A program made the translations under genes and the position numbers. From assembly GCA_016858145.1 (NCBI GenBank), contig JAEHOE010000183.1:1-64000 (forward strand): 64,000 nt of DNA. The letters run 5' to 3'. Positions 23,990-36,651 of this stretch are shown one piece after another. The notes under the pieces were generated by a model. It saw nothing but the letters and a program-made list of their open reading frames with translations, did no database searches and was not told the DNA's origin. The stretch's first letter is position 1, and every line of letters begins with the position of its first letter. This DNA is from Edaphochlamys debaryana (Eukaryota; Chlorophyta; Chlorophyceae; Chlamydomonadales).

Positions 23990-25331
23990 CTGGACGGTAG
24001 GCCCGGAGGCCCGGGCTTGTATCTGGGGGCGTGGGCGAGGGGACATGGCCGTGGGGACATCGTCGTGGGGGAGGCTGGCCAAATGGTGCTTCGCGCGCGA
24101 CAGCTCCCGAGACCTCATGGCGAAGCCAGCACAACATACCTTCAGCGCCTTTGCAGAATGGTGCGCTCAGCTCGCCTCGCGGACGTCAGAGACCGAGACC
24201 AGTCCAGGACCAAAGCTGCTCGGCAAGCTCGCTCCGGACCGCTTACTAGGCTCCTAAGAAGCAATTGTTGCGTGGAGTTTGCTATGGGCTTGCTCGCGCG
24301 GTGAGGAAAGCACTGCGTGCGCGGCAATCTGAGCGTCGCGAAAGTGTGCAAGCTCTCTATGAACAAGATCGACATCGCATCTTTGCGGTGAAAGAGTTGA
24401 AGCGAAAGTCGCTGGCTAGGCTGCCTGTTCCGTGGTGCCGTGCGGGGGCACGTGCCATACCCGCGCTTCCCGCCGTCTTTGCTCGCCGCCGTCTCCCGCT
24501 CGCCGCCACGTTGGCCAGTGCGGTGGCTGCTCGTTAGAACACTTTCCGTTCGCAAGGGATCGCTCGGGATCCACCACATCACAGCTGCCTCTACCTATCA
24601 CCGGTCATGCCCCGACTCGGTCCCGCTGGCCCGCTCTGGCCTTGCTAGCGAACTTGGTCAGCCCGCCCCAGGCACCCCAGGCGCCATCACTGCTCCTCCT
24701 GCCACGCACAACCATCTCATCGCTCTAGCCTCCGTTCTCTTGCCATCATGTTCCATCCAACCTTCCAACGCTCGATCACCAAACAACAGCCTGCCCACTT
24801 CCTTAGGCCCTCCCCAGCCCTGACCATCGGATCCGGTCCGGCGCACGCCCCCTCGCCGCCCCCTTAGTGCTGATGACGAACTCCCTGTCGTGCGGCTCGC
24901 ATGTCCACGACCGCACGCACACCGCGGCATGGACATAGCCGATCCGGGTAACCACCACAGCCACCAACGCAACAAATTGCACACAGCCGACACAGGACGA
25001 GGCCGGAGTCCCGAGCCACTTGCCGCGCTCAGCCCCCCAGTGCCACCGTCAACCGGGCAGCATCACAGGCCGCTCCTGCAGCTGAGGCAGCAGGATGGCT
25101 GGTGGTCCTCGCCCAAGCGTACGCACATGCAGCTACGGTCCGAACATCAGAAACGACTGATGAGCAGCATACATAACGGCATGGATGGACCAAGTCGCTA
25201 CTGTGTCCATCACAACCACCAGCTTCCTCCCCCGCCTTCCTCCAGGTCTAACCTCAGTGGGGGAGGGTTCCGTCCTGTGACCCCCGCACCCTCTTTCCCC
25301 CCTCCCCTTGCCTCTACCCCCTCTCTCCTCA
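23990..25331. other. Upstream region of paralog C and 3' flank of the helicase gene
   Basis: The first 400 bases are homologous to the upstream region of paralog B: a GTATG splice donor near 24140 for a probable 5'-UTR intron, then shared GCGAAAGT-GGCAAGCTC and CACGTGCCATACCCG. The remainder to 25331 shows no gene, no clear repeat and no TGTAA signal that I could assign to the helicase. Confidence 0.4.
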
Positions 25332-28300
25332 TCACTCCATTCGCCGCATCTCGCCGCCCTCATACTCCCTCGTGCTGGCGTGGTACGTCATCTGTTCGTC
25401 TGCCTCCCTGCCGTACGCCCCTGCGCCGTTCCCATTCCCGTTCGCCTGCCCGTTCGCCTGCGCCGTCGTCAGCACCAACCGCTGCAGCTGCGCCGCCAGG
25501 TCTGCCTCCTCCGCGTCCTCCCGCGCGCCCGCGCCGCCGCCCGAACCAACCGCCGCCTCCGACGCTTCGTCTTCCTGCGGCTCCAGCAGGCCGTACGGCA
25601 GGGCTGGGCCCGTGATGGACCCCTTGGCGGCCAGGAAGCGCAGCAGCTGGCGCCAGTGGGGGTCGGCGGCCAGGACCTCGGCGTTGCCCACCACGATGAG
25701 GAGGGCCTAGGGAAGGGAGCAGGGGGATTGGGGGGGATGGGAGGGGATCAGTATCAGGGCCGTACATGCGCATGCATGGAGCCAGGACCTTGGCGTTGCC
25801 CACCACGATGAGGAGGGCCTAGGGAAGGGGGCAGGGGGTTGGGGGGGATGGGAGGGGATGTGATCAGGATCATGAGGGTGTCGTACAGGCGTATGCATGG
25901 AACCAGGACCTCGGCGTTGCCGGCCACAACGAGCAGCGATCAGGAGCGCCTGTGAGGAAGACGGTTTTTGGGTTGGATGGATTAGATATGCAGGGTGCCG
26001 CAGGGGTTATGGGGGTGGAGTGATGGGGAAGGGATTGGTATCAGGGGGTTTATCAGAAGGTCGTGGGGAGATGGGCGGGATCGTCAACCAGGCACGATGG
26101 CATCCGGTCCCCCAGCCCCATCGCCCGGAGCTGCTGCCTCCACACAACGGAGGACTGCCTGCCTGCGCGAGGGGGGCTGCCGCCTGCCCAGTGCCCACCT
26201 TGGCGCGGGTGATGGCGACGTTGAAGCGCTTGGGGTTCTTGAGGAAGCCCAGGCGGTGCTTGGAGTCGAAGGCCAGGTGGGAGTCGTCGGAGCTGGGGGG
26301 GGGGGGGGGGAAGGGATGGGGGGGAGAGGAGGTGGGGGTCGGGGCCGGGGGTCAGGGCGGCAAGGAGGGCGGAACTTGGGCCATGCCAAAGGGGCCGAGG
26401 GCCCCCACCGAGGACCCCGCGTCCATGTCTTGTGACCCCGGTTTGCGCTGCGCCTTCCCCCCTCACCGCACTGTGGAGATGATGATGATGCGCCGCTCCT
26501 GGCCCTGGAACTCCTCCACCGAGCCCACCTGGGGGGGGGGCGGGGGTGTGGGGGGGGCGCAGGGGGGGAGGAGGGAGGGAGCAGGGGTGGGCTTTGAGGG
26601 GGGACAGGAGATAGAGTCCTCCACCAAGCCCACCTGACAGCGGGGGGGGGGGGGGGGAATGAGATGGTGGGAGTGGATCTTGGCGCCGCCGCCCTCACGG
26701 GCCCCTGCCGCCCTTATGCCCCCCCCTCCTCCACAGTGCAGGCCCCTGTCCCCCTCCCCTTTCCCCTGCCACCTTGATGTCCGTCTACCGGCCCCCAACA
26801 CCGCTCAATTCTGTGCCTGAACTCCGCAGTGCACGCCCCTCCACCCCTCCACCCCTGCCCCCCACCCCCCCACCTTGATGCCCTGGTCGATGGGTCGCAG
26901 CACCGCACGGATGCACTGCACCTGCGGGGGGCGGAGGGTTGGTAGCGGGGAAGTGGAGATGGGGTGGAAGAAGGGCGGGTCAAGGGTGACGGAACGGGGC
27001 TTAGCATCCTCCAATGCCCCCAGCACCATCCCGCCCCTACCACCTCCCTCCCCCTCACCTGCTTGCGGTAGGGCGAGATGACCCCAATGTCCGCCCCCGT
27101 GGGCCGCCGCCCGCCCCGCAGCGCCATGAGGCTCTGCACGTAGCGCTTGACCTGGGGGGGGGGGACCGAGGCAGTGGGGTCAGTGGAGGGCTCAAGTCGT
27201 GGGCTGAAGGTGGAGGGGGAAAAGGTGCGCAACCGCACGTACAAACGAGGCATAGTCCGCCTGTGATCGATTCAGCTGCTAGCGGCTAAGGGGCGGGTCA
27301 GGGCCGCAGGGCGTGTAGGCGATGCCTCGGCATGAAGCTAGCATGCGTTTACTCCGTGCAATACGCAAGGCATGGCCGGGATCGGCCGTGAAGCTGTCAT
27401 GCATCGCTGACGACAAGCGGCGATCCCAGTCATCCCACCACCCCAACGGCCAACCCCACCTGGTTGATCTCCTCCAGGTTGTACCACGAGGGGCTCCTGG
27501 CCTCCTGCAGGTCGCGGCCCTTGAGGTGGTGGAACAGGATGGGCACCCTGGGGCGGTGGGGTGGGGTGGGGCGGGGTGGAGGAGAGAGGGGAGGGAGGAA
27601 GCATGGGGGGGGGGGCAGCGAAGTGGGTCGAGGCGGCCACTCCCATTGTGCCCAGGGCTTGGGTGGCAACCCCCGGTAGTGAAGCCCGTGAGCCCCTGCC
27701 TTCGCCCCATCATCCACGCACCCATACATTATCCCACTCCCCGCTCACTGCCGGTTGGGCAGCTCCTCCCAGTGCAGCAGGCTGGTCACCTCCTCCCGCG
27801 CCGCCGCCGCCAGCAGCTCCCCGTCGTAGAAGGCGGCGTTGGGAACCGCCAGAATGTCGGGGTGCGAGCGGTAGTTGTCCAGCAGCTTGGTGATGTACGC
27901 CGTGCGGTACGGCGCCTATACGGCACGTACGACAAGGAGTGGGGGCGGTCAGCAAGTGCGGTGTTACGCGACCATCTTTGCGGTCTGATGCCTGAGAGCC
28001 ACCTGCTGCCTCCGTTCCCTCACACAGCCGCCGTCTGTTCCCCTGCCATCGCCCCCATCCGACCCCCTTGACACACCATCCACCACCCAGTCGCCCCCTC
28101 CCAACCACCCCCACCTGCCCCGGCGCCGGGTCCTGCCTGCGCCCGTACGGCTCCCCCCATGCCAGGCGCTCCAGCAGGGAAACGTCGAAGCCCTGGCGCT
28201 TGGCGATGGGGGACAGAATGACGGGGCCCAGCTGGCGGGGGTCGCCTGGGGGTGGAGAATGAAGGGGCGGGGTTAATGAGTGAAGGCGGGCGGGTGCGCG

Positions 28301-31300
28301 CCTGTTCGGCGAGAAGTGTGCAGGGCCTCTCAAATCGGAGCCGGCTGAACTGTGGTTGCGAAAGGGCAGGCGAGCTGCGTTTGACTGGCCGAGGCCCCCC
28401 TGCACAGACCCCTTCGCCCACCCGCCATGATGACCCGTGTGTTGGGCCCCGCCAGCCCCGCCAGCGCCGCCAGCGCCAGGGGCTCCTCCGCGTGCCCCGC
28501 CTCGTCTACCAGCACGTGGGAGAAGCGGCCGGGGGGGAGGCCGGCGTGGTAGAGCTGAAGGGGGGGGGGGGGGAGGGGGGGAGTAGGGAGCGGGGGAGCG
28601 GGGCGGGGGAAGCGTTGGAGTGGGAAGGGGGGGGAGGCCGGGGGGCACGCCGGCGTAGTGGAGCTGCGCGTGTGGGGGTTGCCGGGGGGGTGCCGGGGTG
28701 GGGTGGGGCAGGAAGCGGGCTGAGGGGGCGGGGTTGGGAGAAGGAGAGGCACAGTGCCCCCTGGTTTCAGGCCCCTTACACCCCCGGGGCCCCTCTCCCC
28801 CTCCAAGAAGGAGGGAGAGGGAGTGAGGGAGAGAGAGGGAGCCCAGCCCCCCGCTCAAGCCCCCACCATGGCGGCCGTTGCGCAGGTGGCGGCGATGGCC
28901 CTCAGCCCCCGCTCCGCCAGCCGCTCCTTGGAGGGCAGCGCGAAGGCGCCCAGGCCCTCGTCCCAGTTGAGCTGGCGGCTGCCCTTGAGCCGGAGCAGGT
29001 CGGGGGGGAGGTCCTCGGGGTCACTGCAGGGGGCAGAGGGGGGGAGGGAGGAAGGGTGGGAGGCGGTGAGGGAGGTGAGGGAGGGAGGAGGAGGGAGGGA
29101 AGCCCGCGGGACCGAGAAAGGACAAGCTCGGCAGGGTAGCAGCTTGCCAAGGGACGGTCTTTCTCGGTCGCTTCGCACCATGGGCCATTCCTCACCGCCA
29201 GGACCCTCCCCTCCCCGCAGCCCCCACTCCCCTACCGCGTGTAGGCGCAGGCACGCAGCAGCTCCGCCAAACCCCCATCTCCCCACAGAGTGACATCAGA
29301 CACACACCCACGCGCACCCGCACCCAACCCCACCGCGTGTATGCGCACACGCGCAGCAGCTCCGACAGCGGCCGCCCCGCCCCCAGCAGGCGCTCCATGA
29401 GCTGGTCGGCGGCGGAGTTGGAGGGAGCCACCAGGAGCAGGCAGGAGGAGGGGTCGGCGCGGAGGAGCTGGGGGGAGGGGTGTGTGGGGGTGATGGAGGA
29501 TGGGGTGAGGGAGGTTGGTGGGAGACGGGAGCAACAGGGTGAGGGAGAGGGGGGGAGTGGGTGGCCCAATTGGGGGGCCGGCAGAGCGGTCAGAGCCCGG
29601 GCAAAGCGGGGTCGGATCGGTAGGTAAAGGGGGCTCAAAAGAACTTGACCATCTTAACGATCATGGCACGCGCAGACCCGCACCTGCACCGCCACCTCGA
29701 CCAGAGTGGACGTCTTGCCCGTGCCCGGCGGCCCGAAGATGATGTACGGCAGCGGGTGGTGTGCGCCCCGTACGGCCTCCCGTACGGCCAGGCGCTGCTC
29801 GGCGTTGAGGCGGGCGTTGGACCACACGATGCGCTGGCCGGCGCCGGGGCCGGTGACGGCGAAGTGGTCGCCCTGGGGGGATCAGGTAAGAGGGGCAGGG
29901 GTACGATAGATGCAGGGTGCAGGGGTGAGATCACGGATGCGGACAACGGGCAGATGCACCGGTAGCGTGCATGGGGGTGCCGACTGTAGGGCAAGTCTCG
30001 TCCCGGGTGCTGATAGGGGGCATGCACGGCACCGGTATCGTGCGCGCGAGGAGTGCCAACTCTGAGGTAAGCCTCGTCCCTAGCACGAGGGCATGGGCCG
30101 AGGCCCCAGGGCAGCATGGTGGCTCACGAAGGCAGAGGTCGGCGGCGGCAGGTCGGGCTGCAGGGGGCGGGGCAGCGGCGCCGAGGGGCTGCCGGGCAGC
30201 AGCAGCAGCGGGTGCAGCTCGCCCGCCGCCACACGCGCCAGCACACCCTACAAGCGGGGGGGCGGGCGGGGCAAGGGCGCTACAGCTGAGAATGGTGGAA
30301 GAATCGTGGCCGCCGCTCAAGCGCCCCTACTGCCGCCCCTCACCCCTTTCCCCCCTCCTTCCATCCCTACTCGCCTGCAGGCGGTTGAAGAGCGAGCGGT
30401 TGACGGAGAAGCGCACGTCGAAGCGGCGGCCCTTGACCCACGTGCCGAAGGCGAAGGAGGCGTTGAAGCCGAGTACCACCTGGAGGGTTGGGGGCGAGAG
30501 GGAGCGGTGGTGACGCGCGTAAGATGCGGGTTCTGGGGGGCAGCGTCAAACCTGACGTCGTGCCATCGGCCATGCCCGTTCACGCCGTGTTGTACGCGCC
30601 GTACACACCTTCTCGCGCTTGACCTCGTGCACGAAGCCCTCCCACTCGCGGCCGCCCGAGGATCCGTCGCTGGGGCGGACCAGGATGCGGTCCCCCTTGA
30701 GCACCGAGGGCCGGTTCTCGGCTAGACCCGGGACCTGGGGGGGGGGAAGGGAGGGGGAGAGGGGGTGCCGGATGCCGAGCGACGAAGAGGAAGTCAGAGC
30801 GGGATAGGCGTAGTGAGGGGGAGGCAGGCTGTGGAAGAGGCCAGGCGCTCTGAGGGGGTGGGGAACAAGGGGGGTCTGAGCCAACCGCGCTAGTGCTGGG
30901 CGCAAAGGCATGGAGAGGCATGGAGAGGCAGGGGGTGGAAGGGGGGTGGGAGGGGGGTGGGAGGGGGGCGGGAGGGGGGCGGGAGGGGGGCGGGAGGGGG
31001 ATGGGAGGGAGGGAGAGGGGGGGAGAGGGGCGCAAAGGGGTGGCCATAGTTGTCGTCTATGCCGGCGGTTCTTGGCCCGGCCGGGGACCTGGGGGCAGCC
31101 GGGGGTGGGAGGCGACGGGCACAGGGGCGCAGCGCCCACCCCCGGCGCGAGGCCACAGCGCCCACCTGCAGCGCGAACCGCCTGCCCGCCTGAGTCAGCT
31201 GCTCCTCCTTGATGTCGTACTGCCGTACGTCCACCTCGTGCTGCAGCTCCTCCAGCCCCAGCAGCAGCTTGAGCTGGGGGGCGGGGGAGGGGGCGGAGGT

Positions 31301-33211
31301 AAGGGGGGGATTGAGAGGAACCGGGATGTGCAGCTCTCGGCTTGTGATTGCCCCTTCAGCCCCGCCCTGGCCCGGAGCTCACAGCTCAGGACCCACATCA
31401 CAGGATACAGCCATGAACCCAGCACCCAGGGCCCGAAAACGCACAGCCCAGGGCCCAGGCCCCAGCACCCACCCGCTCCGCGTACGACCGCACAGAGGCC
31501 GCCGTGCCCGGGGCCCCGCCGGTCCTCGCTATGAGCGCCTCCAGGCCCTTCCAGTCGCACCGCTCCACCAGGGAGCGCAGCTGCGAGGTCACGCGGTGCG
31601 CCCCAATGGGTCGCTCCAGGGCACCGCGGCGGCCGCCGCTGTCGGCGCCGGCGGGCGCCTCACCTTTGTCGAGGGGAGGTGGGGGAGGGGGTGGGAGGGA
31701 CGTGAGGAGCTGAGCGGGGAAGAGGAGGCTGGCTATGCACGGGGCCATGGGCTGGAGGCAACGGAGCCTGCGCGGCGGCGCACCGTGCCCAGCAGCATGA
31801 GTGGGTCTATAGCAGCAAACTGGTCAAGAAACCTTGCCCCTGTTAAAAACACACCTCTAAAACACACGGTACCCCCGCCCCGCCCCCCCGCCCCACCCGG
31901 CACCACGTCCTCGTTGACCCGCTCCAGCTGCCGCCGCCGCTGCCTGGGCCCCGCCTGCGCCGCCGCCTCCTGCGCCGCCTTCACCTCCGCCTCCACCTCG
32001 GGGTCGGCGCAGGAGCCGGACAGCGCACGCACCGCCTGCTCGAGGGAGGGAGGAGCGCGGCACAGCGGCTGAATCAAAATGTGCGGTTGAAGCCAAGGCA
32101 GCCTCGCAAGACTAAACCAGTCCGCAGAACGTCGACGCTTATGTTGAGGCCTTCACCTAGAGCCTCCCCCAGCGGCTGTCATGCAAGCCCTCTTACAGCC
32201 TAACAATATACAACAGAAGGCTTGCCTGGAAGGGCCCGAAGTCGAACATGATGACCCCCCGCATGATGCCCAGGAAGCGCGGCGCCAGCCGCAGCTCGAT
32301 CGTGTACGACGTGCCGTACGGAATCTGCACCGATCTCCGGCTGGACGATGACGTCACGCCGTAGATGTCGTGCAGGCTGGCGCCGTCGACGGGCTGCAGG
32401 AACCGGACGCAGTGGAGCGTGACGTCACCCTCGTGGCTGAGGTTGGTGATGTTGATGGAGTGTGCAGCGTGCTGGCCCGGCGACAGCGCGGGCAGCGGCT
32501 CTGGCAGCTGCGAGATGAGGACGTTGCGAGGGTTGGCGAGGTGCAGGTTGCCGGCGCGAGCGAGCAGGAAGTACTGGCGGATGGCGTGCCGGTTGGAGCG
32601 CATGTGGATGTCGAAGGTGTTCCGGGTTGTGAACAGCAGGCCGCAGATGTCGCACGTCTGGACGTCATCGCGATTGCGACCGATCGCCGAAGCTACGGCG
32701 TGCACGACCCGGTCGGGCGAGGCGCTGTCTAGCGCGGTCGCGTGCCGCTGCCCCGCCAGGTGGGCGCGCATGTGCTCCGCCGACGCTGCCTCCACGTTGC
32801 AGATCTCGCACCGCAGGGTTGCGACCGCGGCCCTTGCCATGGCTTCCCCAGCCTGCCGGGGCACCTGAAGCTGCGGCTGGGGTGCGGGGCCGCCATTCTG
32901 CGGGCGTCGGGGAGTGCCGGGGCGGGCGGGGGTTGGGGCCCGCCACGCGCACACGGGTCCTTGCACACGGGTCCAGCGCCAGGTGTGCTTTGGCGTACCT
33001 GAATGGCTCTGAGCACGATGACGCGCTGGCCTACGACCATATACTCGTCGGGCTTCGCCCGCAGCCAGGCCCGGGCATCTTTGTATGACTTTTTGCTGAG
33101 CGGCTTCTTGGATTTCAGTATGCTGAGAGGTACGCCCTGCACCTGGCTCTTGGGATGTTTCGCGCATTTTAGCGCAAACTCCCTGAACGCCACCTCCTCA
33201 TCGCTAGCCAT
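25332..33211 (-). CDS. MOV10/SDE3-like RNA helicase with N-terminal C2H2 fingers
   Basis: Twenty-one phase-consistent exons give 1,120 residues: 33211-32999, 32864-32226, 32035-31897, 31839-31784, 31658-31473, 31273-31166, 30734-30609, 30479-30375, 30247-30128, 29872-29684, 29467-29334, 29023-28867, 28554-28422, 28245-28115, 27915-27749, 27547-27460, 27151-27059, 26921-26874, 26528-26467, 26292-26199, 25706-25332. Superfamily 1 (Upf1-like) motifs: I GPPGTGKT, Ia VAPSNSAADQL, II DEAG, III GDPRQLGPV, IV NYRSHPDIL, V VEEFQGQERR, VI RFNVAITRAK. The DEAG box and domain order fit MOV10/SDE3, 5'-to-3' RNA helicases of RNA silencing and retroelement control. Exon 2 encodes two fingers, CEIC...H-x5-H and CDIC...H-x5-H, then a beta-rich region (IPYGTSYTIELRLAP). 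Introns 2 and 8 use GC donors. Several introns carry partial copies of adjacent exon edges. The ATG at 33211 is preceded by a non-ATG extension. Confidence 0.88.
25660..25945 (-). repeat. Triplicated acceptor and start of the last helicase exon
   Basis: Three tandem units of about 111-120 bases each contain a CCTAG or CACAG acceptor, the exon-21 start (ALLIVVGNAEVL) and GC-rich intron. The unit nearest the stop is the one that continues into coding sequence. The middle unit is nearly identical. The most upstream unit has a lost frame. Confidence 0.8.
26511..26640 (-). repeat. Duplicated acceptor and start of helicase exon 19
   Basis: The real exon start GTGGGCTCGGTGGAGGA (from 26528) recurs at 26617-26640 as GTGGGCTTGGTGGAGGA preceded by its own CAG. 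Confidence 0.65.
28535..28668 (-). repeat. Duplicated acceptor and start of helicase exon 13
   Basis: The exon start LYHAGLPPG (28554) has an upstream intronic copy at 28631-28668 that would read LHYAGVPPG and is also preceded by CAG. Confidence 0.65.
29232..29375 (-). repeat. Duplicated end and donor of helicase exon 11
   Basis: The exon end ELLRVCAYTR with GTGGGG donor (29334) is repeated about 100 bases downstream in the intron as ELLRACAYTR with a GTAGGG donor (29232-29268). Confidence 0.65.
30706..31097 (-). repeat. Duplicated acceptor and start of helicase exon 7
   Basis: The exon start VPGLAENR (30734) has an intronic copy at 31062-31097 reading VPGRAKNR, with its own CAG acceptor. 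A G-rich minisatellite (30925-31024, units like GGGTGGGAGGG) lies between them. Confidence 0.6.
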
Positions 33212-34898
33212 CTTCGCCAACCTAGCGGCGCCTACCTACACGCCTACGCCTATATGGACTGCAGTGACTATGTGCTACACTGGACCGAATTTGGGCAAGT
33301 ACGCGCACCGAAAGGCAAGTAGCCCGATCTCCGTGCCTCATACCTGAGATGCCTGCTCACGGGCGCCGCGGCCGCACACGGGTACTCGCCCACACAACCT
33401 GACGTACCCTCCGGAACCCCAAGAAACGTACGCCCCCCCTCTCCGCTTCTCTGTAAGATGGACGCCGCTGCCAAAAGAAGCCGTGGCTCTGCACGACTGC
33501 ACTGGCCGGCCCGTGTCCTCCTCCTCGACCCCTGCGAGTACTGCACCAACACCTCTGCCGCCCATCAGCGACCCCCTGCCCTCCACATTCCCCGCTGCCG
33601 TCCGAATACACCACTTCCCGCCACAAGCCACTGCGCCAGTGGCCTCACCATGCAAGGCCACCAACCTCCCCCCCAAGCAACCCTGACCCGGTCCCACGCC
33701 CGGCTACACCGATGCTAAGAATGCCCGCGTCAGGTGGCCCTTATGACCCAGCCTCGACCGCTCGGGCCTGCACTGGGAGCTGGGGCGGCCCCACGCTCCG
33801 CCCTGCTCTGTCCTGGCGCCTGCGCCTGCGCCTGCGAGGGCCACCCCCTCGGTCCACGCCCGGGACCGTGATGGGAGAGCTGCCTGAGCTCCAGCCCATC
33901 CACCCAGCCAGCCCGGCGACAACGGTCCTCCTCCGCCCCCACGCACTGGGCCGGTGGGCCCGGGACGCCATCGGCGCGCAACGCTTGGGGGTCCACCGAG
34001 GGGCCCGGTAACGCTGCGAGCCGCGCACCCCCTCCGACAGGCCGAGGCCCGGCTCTGCGCCACGGCTCCTCCGCCGTGCAGCTCCATTCGGGCAGAGCCC
34101 AGGGCAGTGCCCGCAAGACCGCGTCGCATGCGGCTGCCTGGACCCACGCAGGTAGTCTGGCCCCTGGCCCTCCTCGGTCCCCGCCGCCACTTCTTGCGGC
34201 TGACCCTTCGCCAGTTCCAGCAAAGGCCGGGGTGAAGCCTCCTCGAAGTCCCGTCGCCCTGGCTGCGCCGCCGGCCTTGCATGCATTGCCTTCCGCATGC
34301 GGGCGGCTTGCAGCGAACCAACCACCGGCCTGCACGCGCGAAGCGCTCGGCGCCACCGTTGTTGCTTCCGCGCTTTCGCACAGGCTGGGACGCTCCCCAC
34401 TCCGCGATCACCCTTCCCCACCGGCACTCCTAATCACCTTGCCACCAATGCGAGTTGCGGCTTGGGGGCTGCAGCTGCAGCGGCTCCGCACTGCTCTGCT
34501 CGCCGGCGGCGCTGCGGCAGAGCGTGAGGGGCCCAGGCGGCAGGCTGGCCGCCGTCGTGCATCTGGCGCCGGCGGCCGCCTCGCCTCGTGCCAGCCGCCG
34601 GACGCCCTTGGCCCCTGCCAGCGGCTTGGAGGCTGGCCACCCTGGCCCTCTGCGCTGACACCACGCCGCCGCCACGCCGCCAGCGCCCCCGCTTTCCGAG
34701 GGCTCCTCTGCGACCAGGCGCTACCCCGCCAAGGCCGGCTTGGTGGCGGGTCAGGCGCGCCGCCAAGACACCAGGGGCTGCCGCCCGCCGTCACGCCGCC
34801 AGCGGCCAGCTGGCCCCTGACCCCCCGTCAGGGCCCTCGGGCGCTAACCCGCCGGTATGGGTTCTCCGGCAGGCTGTCGAGCCCCGTGCGCCCATGCG
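33212..34898. other. Intergenic region between helicase and cyclophilin genes
   Basis: About 1.7 kb of GC-rich sequence. It should hold the helicase promoter and the cyclophilin 3' UTR. Long ORFs on both strands are compositional (Arg/Ala/Pro-rich), and none looks like a known protein. Confidence 0.4.
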
Positions 34899-36651
34899 CT
34901 ACCCGGCCAGCGGGTTGGCGTGGATGGTGACCCGCTGGATCTTGATGTCCGTCTTGGGCCGGTCCTGGGGGCGGACGGCAAGGGGCGGGGCAGGAGGGCG
35001 GGGGTTGAGGAGCCAGCTGCGCCCACTCCAGTTGCCTCTCTTCCTAGGCCTCTTTCCCCTCGCCTCTCTTCCCATGCCAATCACATCTGCTCCGCCACTG
35101 ACCATCAATGACCTGCGCGACAACGGGTATGCGCACAGACGCAGCTCCACACCCTTGAGGTTGCACCAGCTGCCCACCCCCCACCCCACCCTGCCCCAGC
35201 CACCGCCTCCCAGTCCCTGCCCCCCCCAGGGCTCCCACCTGGGCGTCCGTGGGCACCTTCTCCATACGGTCGAGTACCTCCATGCCGTCAATCACCTGGT
35301 TTTAGGGGGTGGGGGGAGGTGGTTGGTCGCAAGTTGGGGGAGTCCGCGGCCCTCGCCCTCCGTCCTGGGCTTCCGTGCCCTCCCCAGAGCCTCCACCTTA
35401 GCAGCCCAGCCTGTGCCCACCCCACCCCACCCCACCCCACCTGGCCGAAGATGGTGTATTTCCCGTTGAGGTGTGCGTGCGCCTTGTAGGTAATGAAGAA
35501 CTGGCTGCGGTGGGATGGAGACGGGGAAGGGCGGAGCGGGATGAGTGGGCGGGACTGAGGAGAAGAGCGCTGCGGCCTGCAGGGTTTGCCCCCCAGTCCC
35601 TCCCTTGCCGCCCTATCAGTCCCTCCTCTACCCTCTCCCTCCGCCCTGATCCCGTCCCATCCCTGCCCCTCCCCGCTGCGCACCTGCCGTTGGTGTTGGG
35701 CCCGCTGTTGGCCATGGACACAATGCCCCGCTTCGAGTGCTTGAGGGCGTCCACGATCTCGTCTGGGAACTTGCCGGTGGGGGTGGGGTAGATGGAGCGG
35801 CCGCCCTTACCAGTGCCCGTGGGGTCGCCTGGGGAGGGCGGGTTGGTGGGAGGGAGGGTGAGGGTGGGTTGAAGGAAGGTGAGCTTGGGTCACTAGGACA
35901 GGAGCGCTCGGTGCTTGCCCAAGGCTTCGGCCCCAAGCCTGCGATGCAATGCACCACCGCTCCGTGGCGACCTCCACTGGAGCCTGCACTTCGCCTAAAC
36001 CGAGGCGTCTGCCCTGCCCTCTGTGCAACCCAGTCCGTTGCCCAGGCCTGAGTCTGGGGTCCTGGTCGCCATGCAGACCTCAGCTATCGCCACTTCGACG
36101 CACTGCCGACGCCCTACAGCGCTCGGCCCTTTCCAGAGGCCTGGTGCCCCAGACCCTGTTCCCCGGACTGCCCAGCAGCACGGTCCAGCTATCCAACCGC
36201 TTGCCCGACTCCCGGGCTTCATAGCCCCAGCCCCACAGCGCACTCCAGCGGGCGCACCTCCTTGTATCATGAAGCCCTTGATGTTGCGGTGGAAGTGCAC
36301 ATTGTCGTAGTAGTTGCTGGCGCACAGGGCCAGGAAGTTCTCACTGGCACGAGGAGCCTGCCGGGAGGAATGGTTTCGGGATGTCGGCGTGCGAGCGTGC
36401 AAGGGCTCCCACGCCCCAGCCCCCCGAGCGTGCAGCACGCAAAGAGCATGTCCCGTGAGCTCAGCCTAGCCCAGGGGCGTGTGGCACTGTGCTCCGCACG
36501 GGTTCGGGGACCGTGGGTTCGTAGCGTGCCAAGGCCGGGATGGCCCCTCCTCCTGGACACACGCCGACATGGCTGACTCCGCCTGCCTCACCTGATCGCA
36601 GAAGAGCTCTATCTTCACGTCCCCGACGTTGGTGTGCAGAGTTACCGACAT
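34899..36651 (-). CDS. PPIL3: PPIL3-type cyclophilin (peptidyl-prolyl isomerase)
   Basis: Six exons, 36651-36592, 36357-36258, 35828-35684, 35504-35441, 35295-35239 and 34964-34899, give 163 residues, close to the roughly 161 of animal PPIL3. The start [19 protein letters not shown], then [62 protein letters not shown] and the end [10 protein letters not shown] follow the PPIL3 sequence pattern throughout. Active-site residues of cyclophilins are visible: the Arg and Phe of [11 protein letters not shown], and the QFFIT core. PPIL3 is a single-domain cyclophilin associated with spliceosomes in animals; a nuclear role here is inferred. All splice sites are GT-AG and phases join correctly. The product is cytosolic or nuclear, with no signal peptide. 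Confidence 0.93.

Noticed and set aside
33741..34427. Overlapping long ORFs on both strands between helicase and cyclophilin
   Set aside because: All are Arg/Ala/Pro/Gly-rich and lack motifs; long ORFs arise by chance at this GC content.
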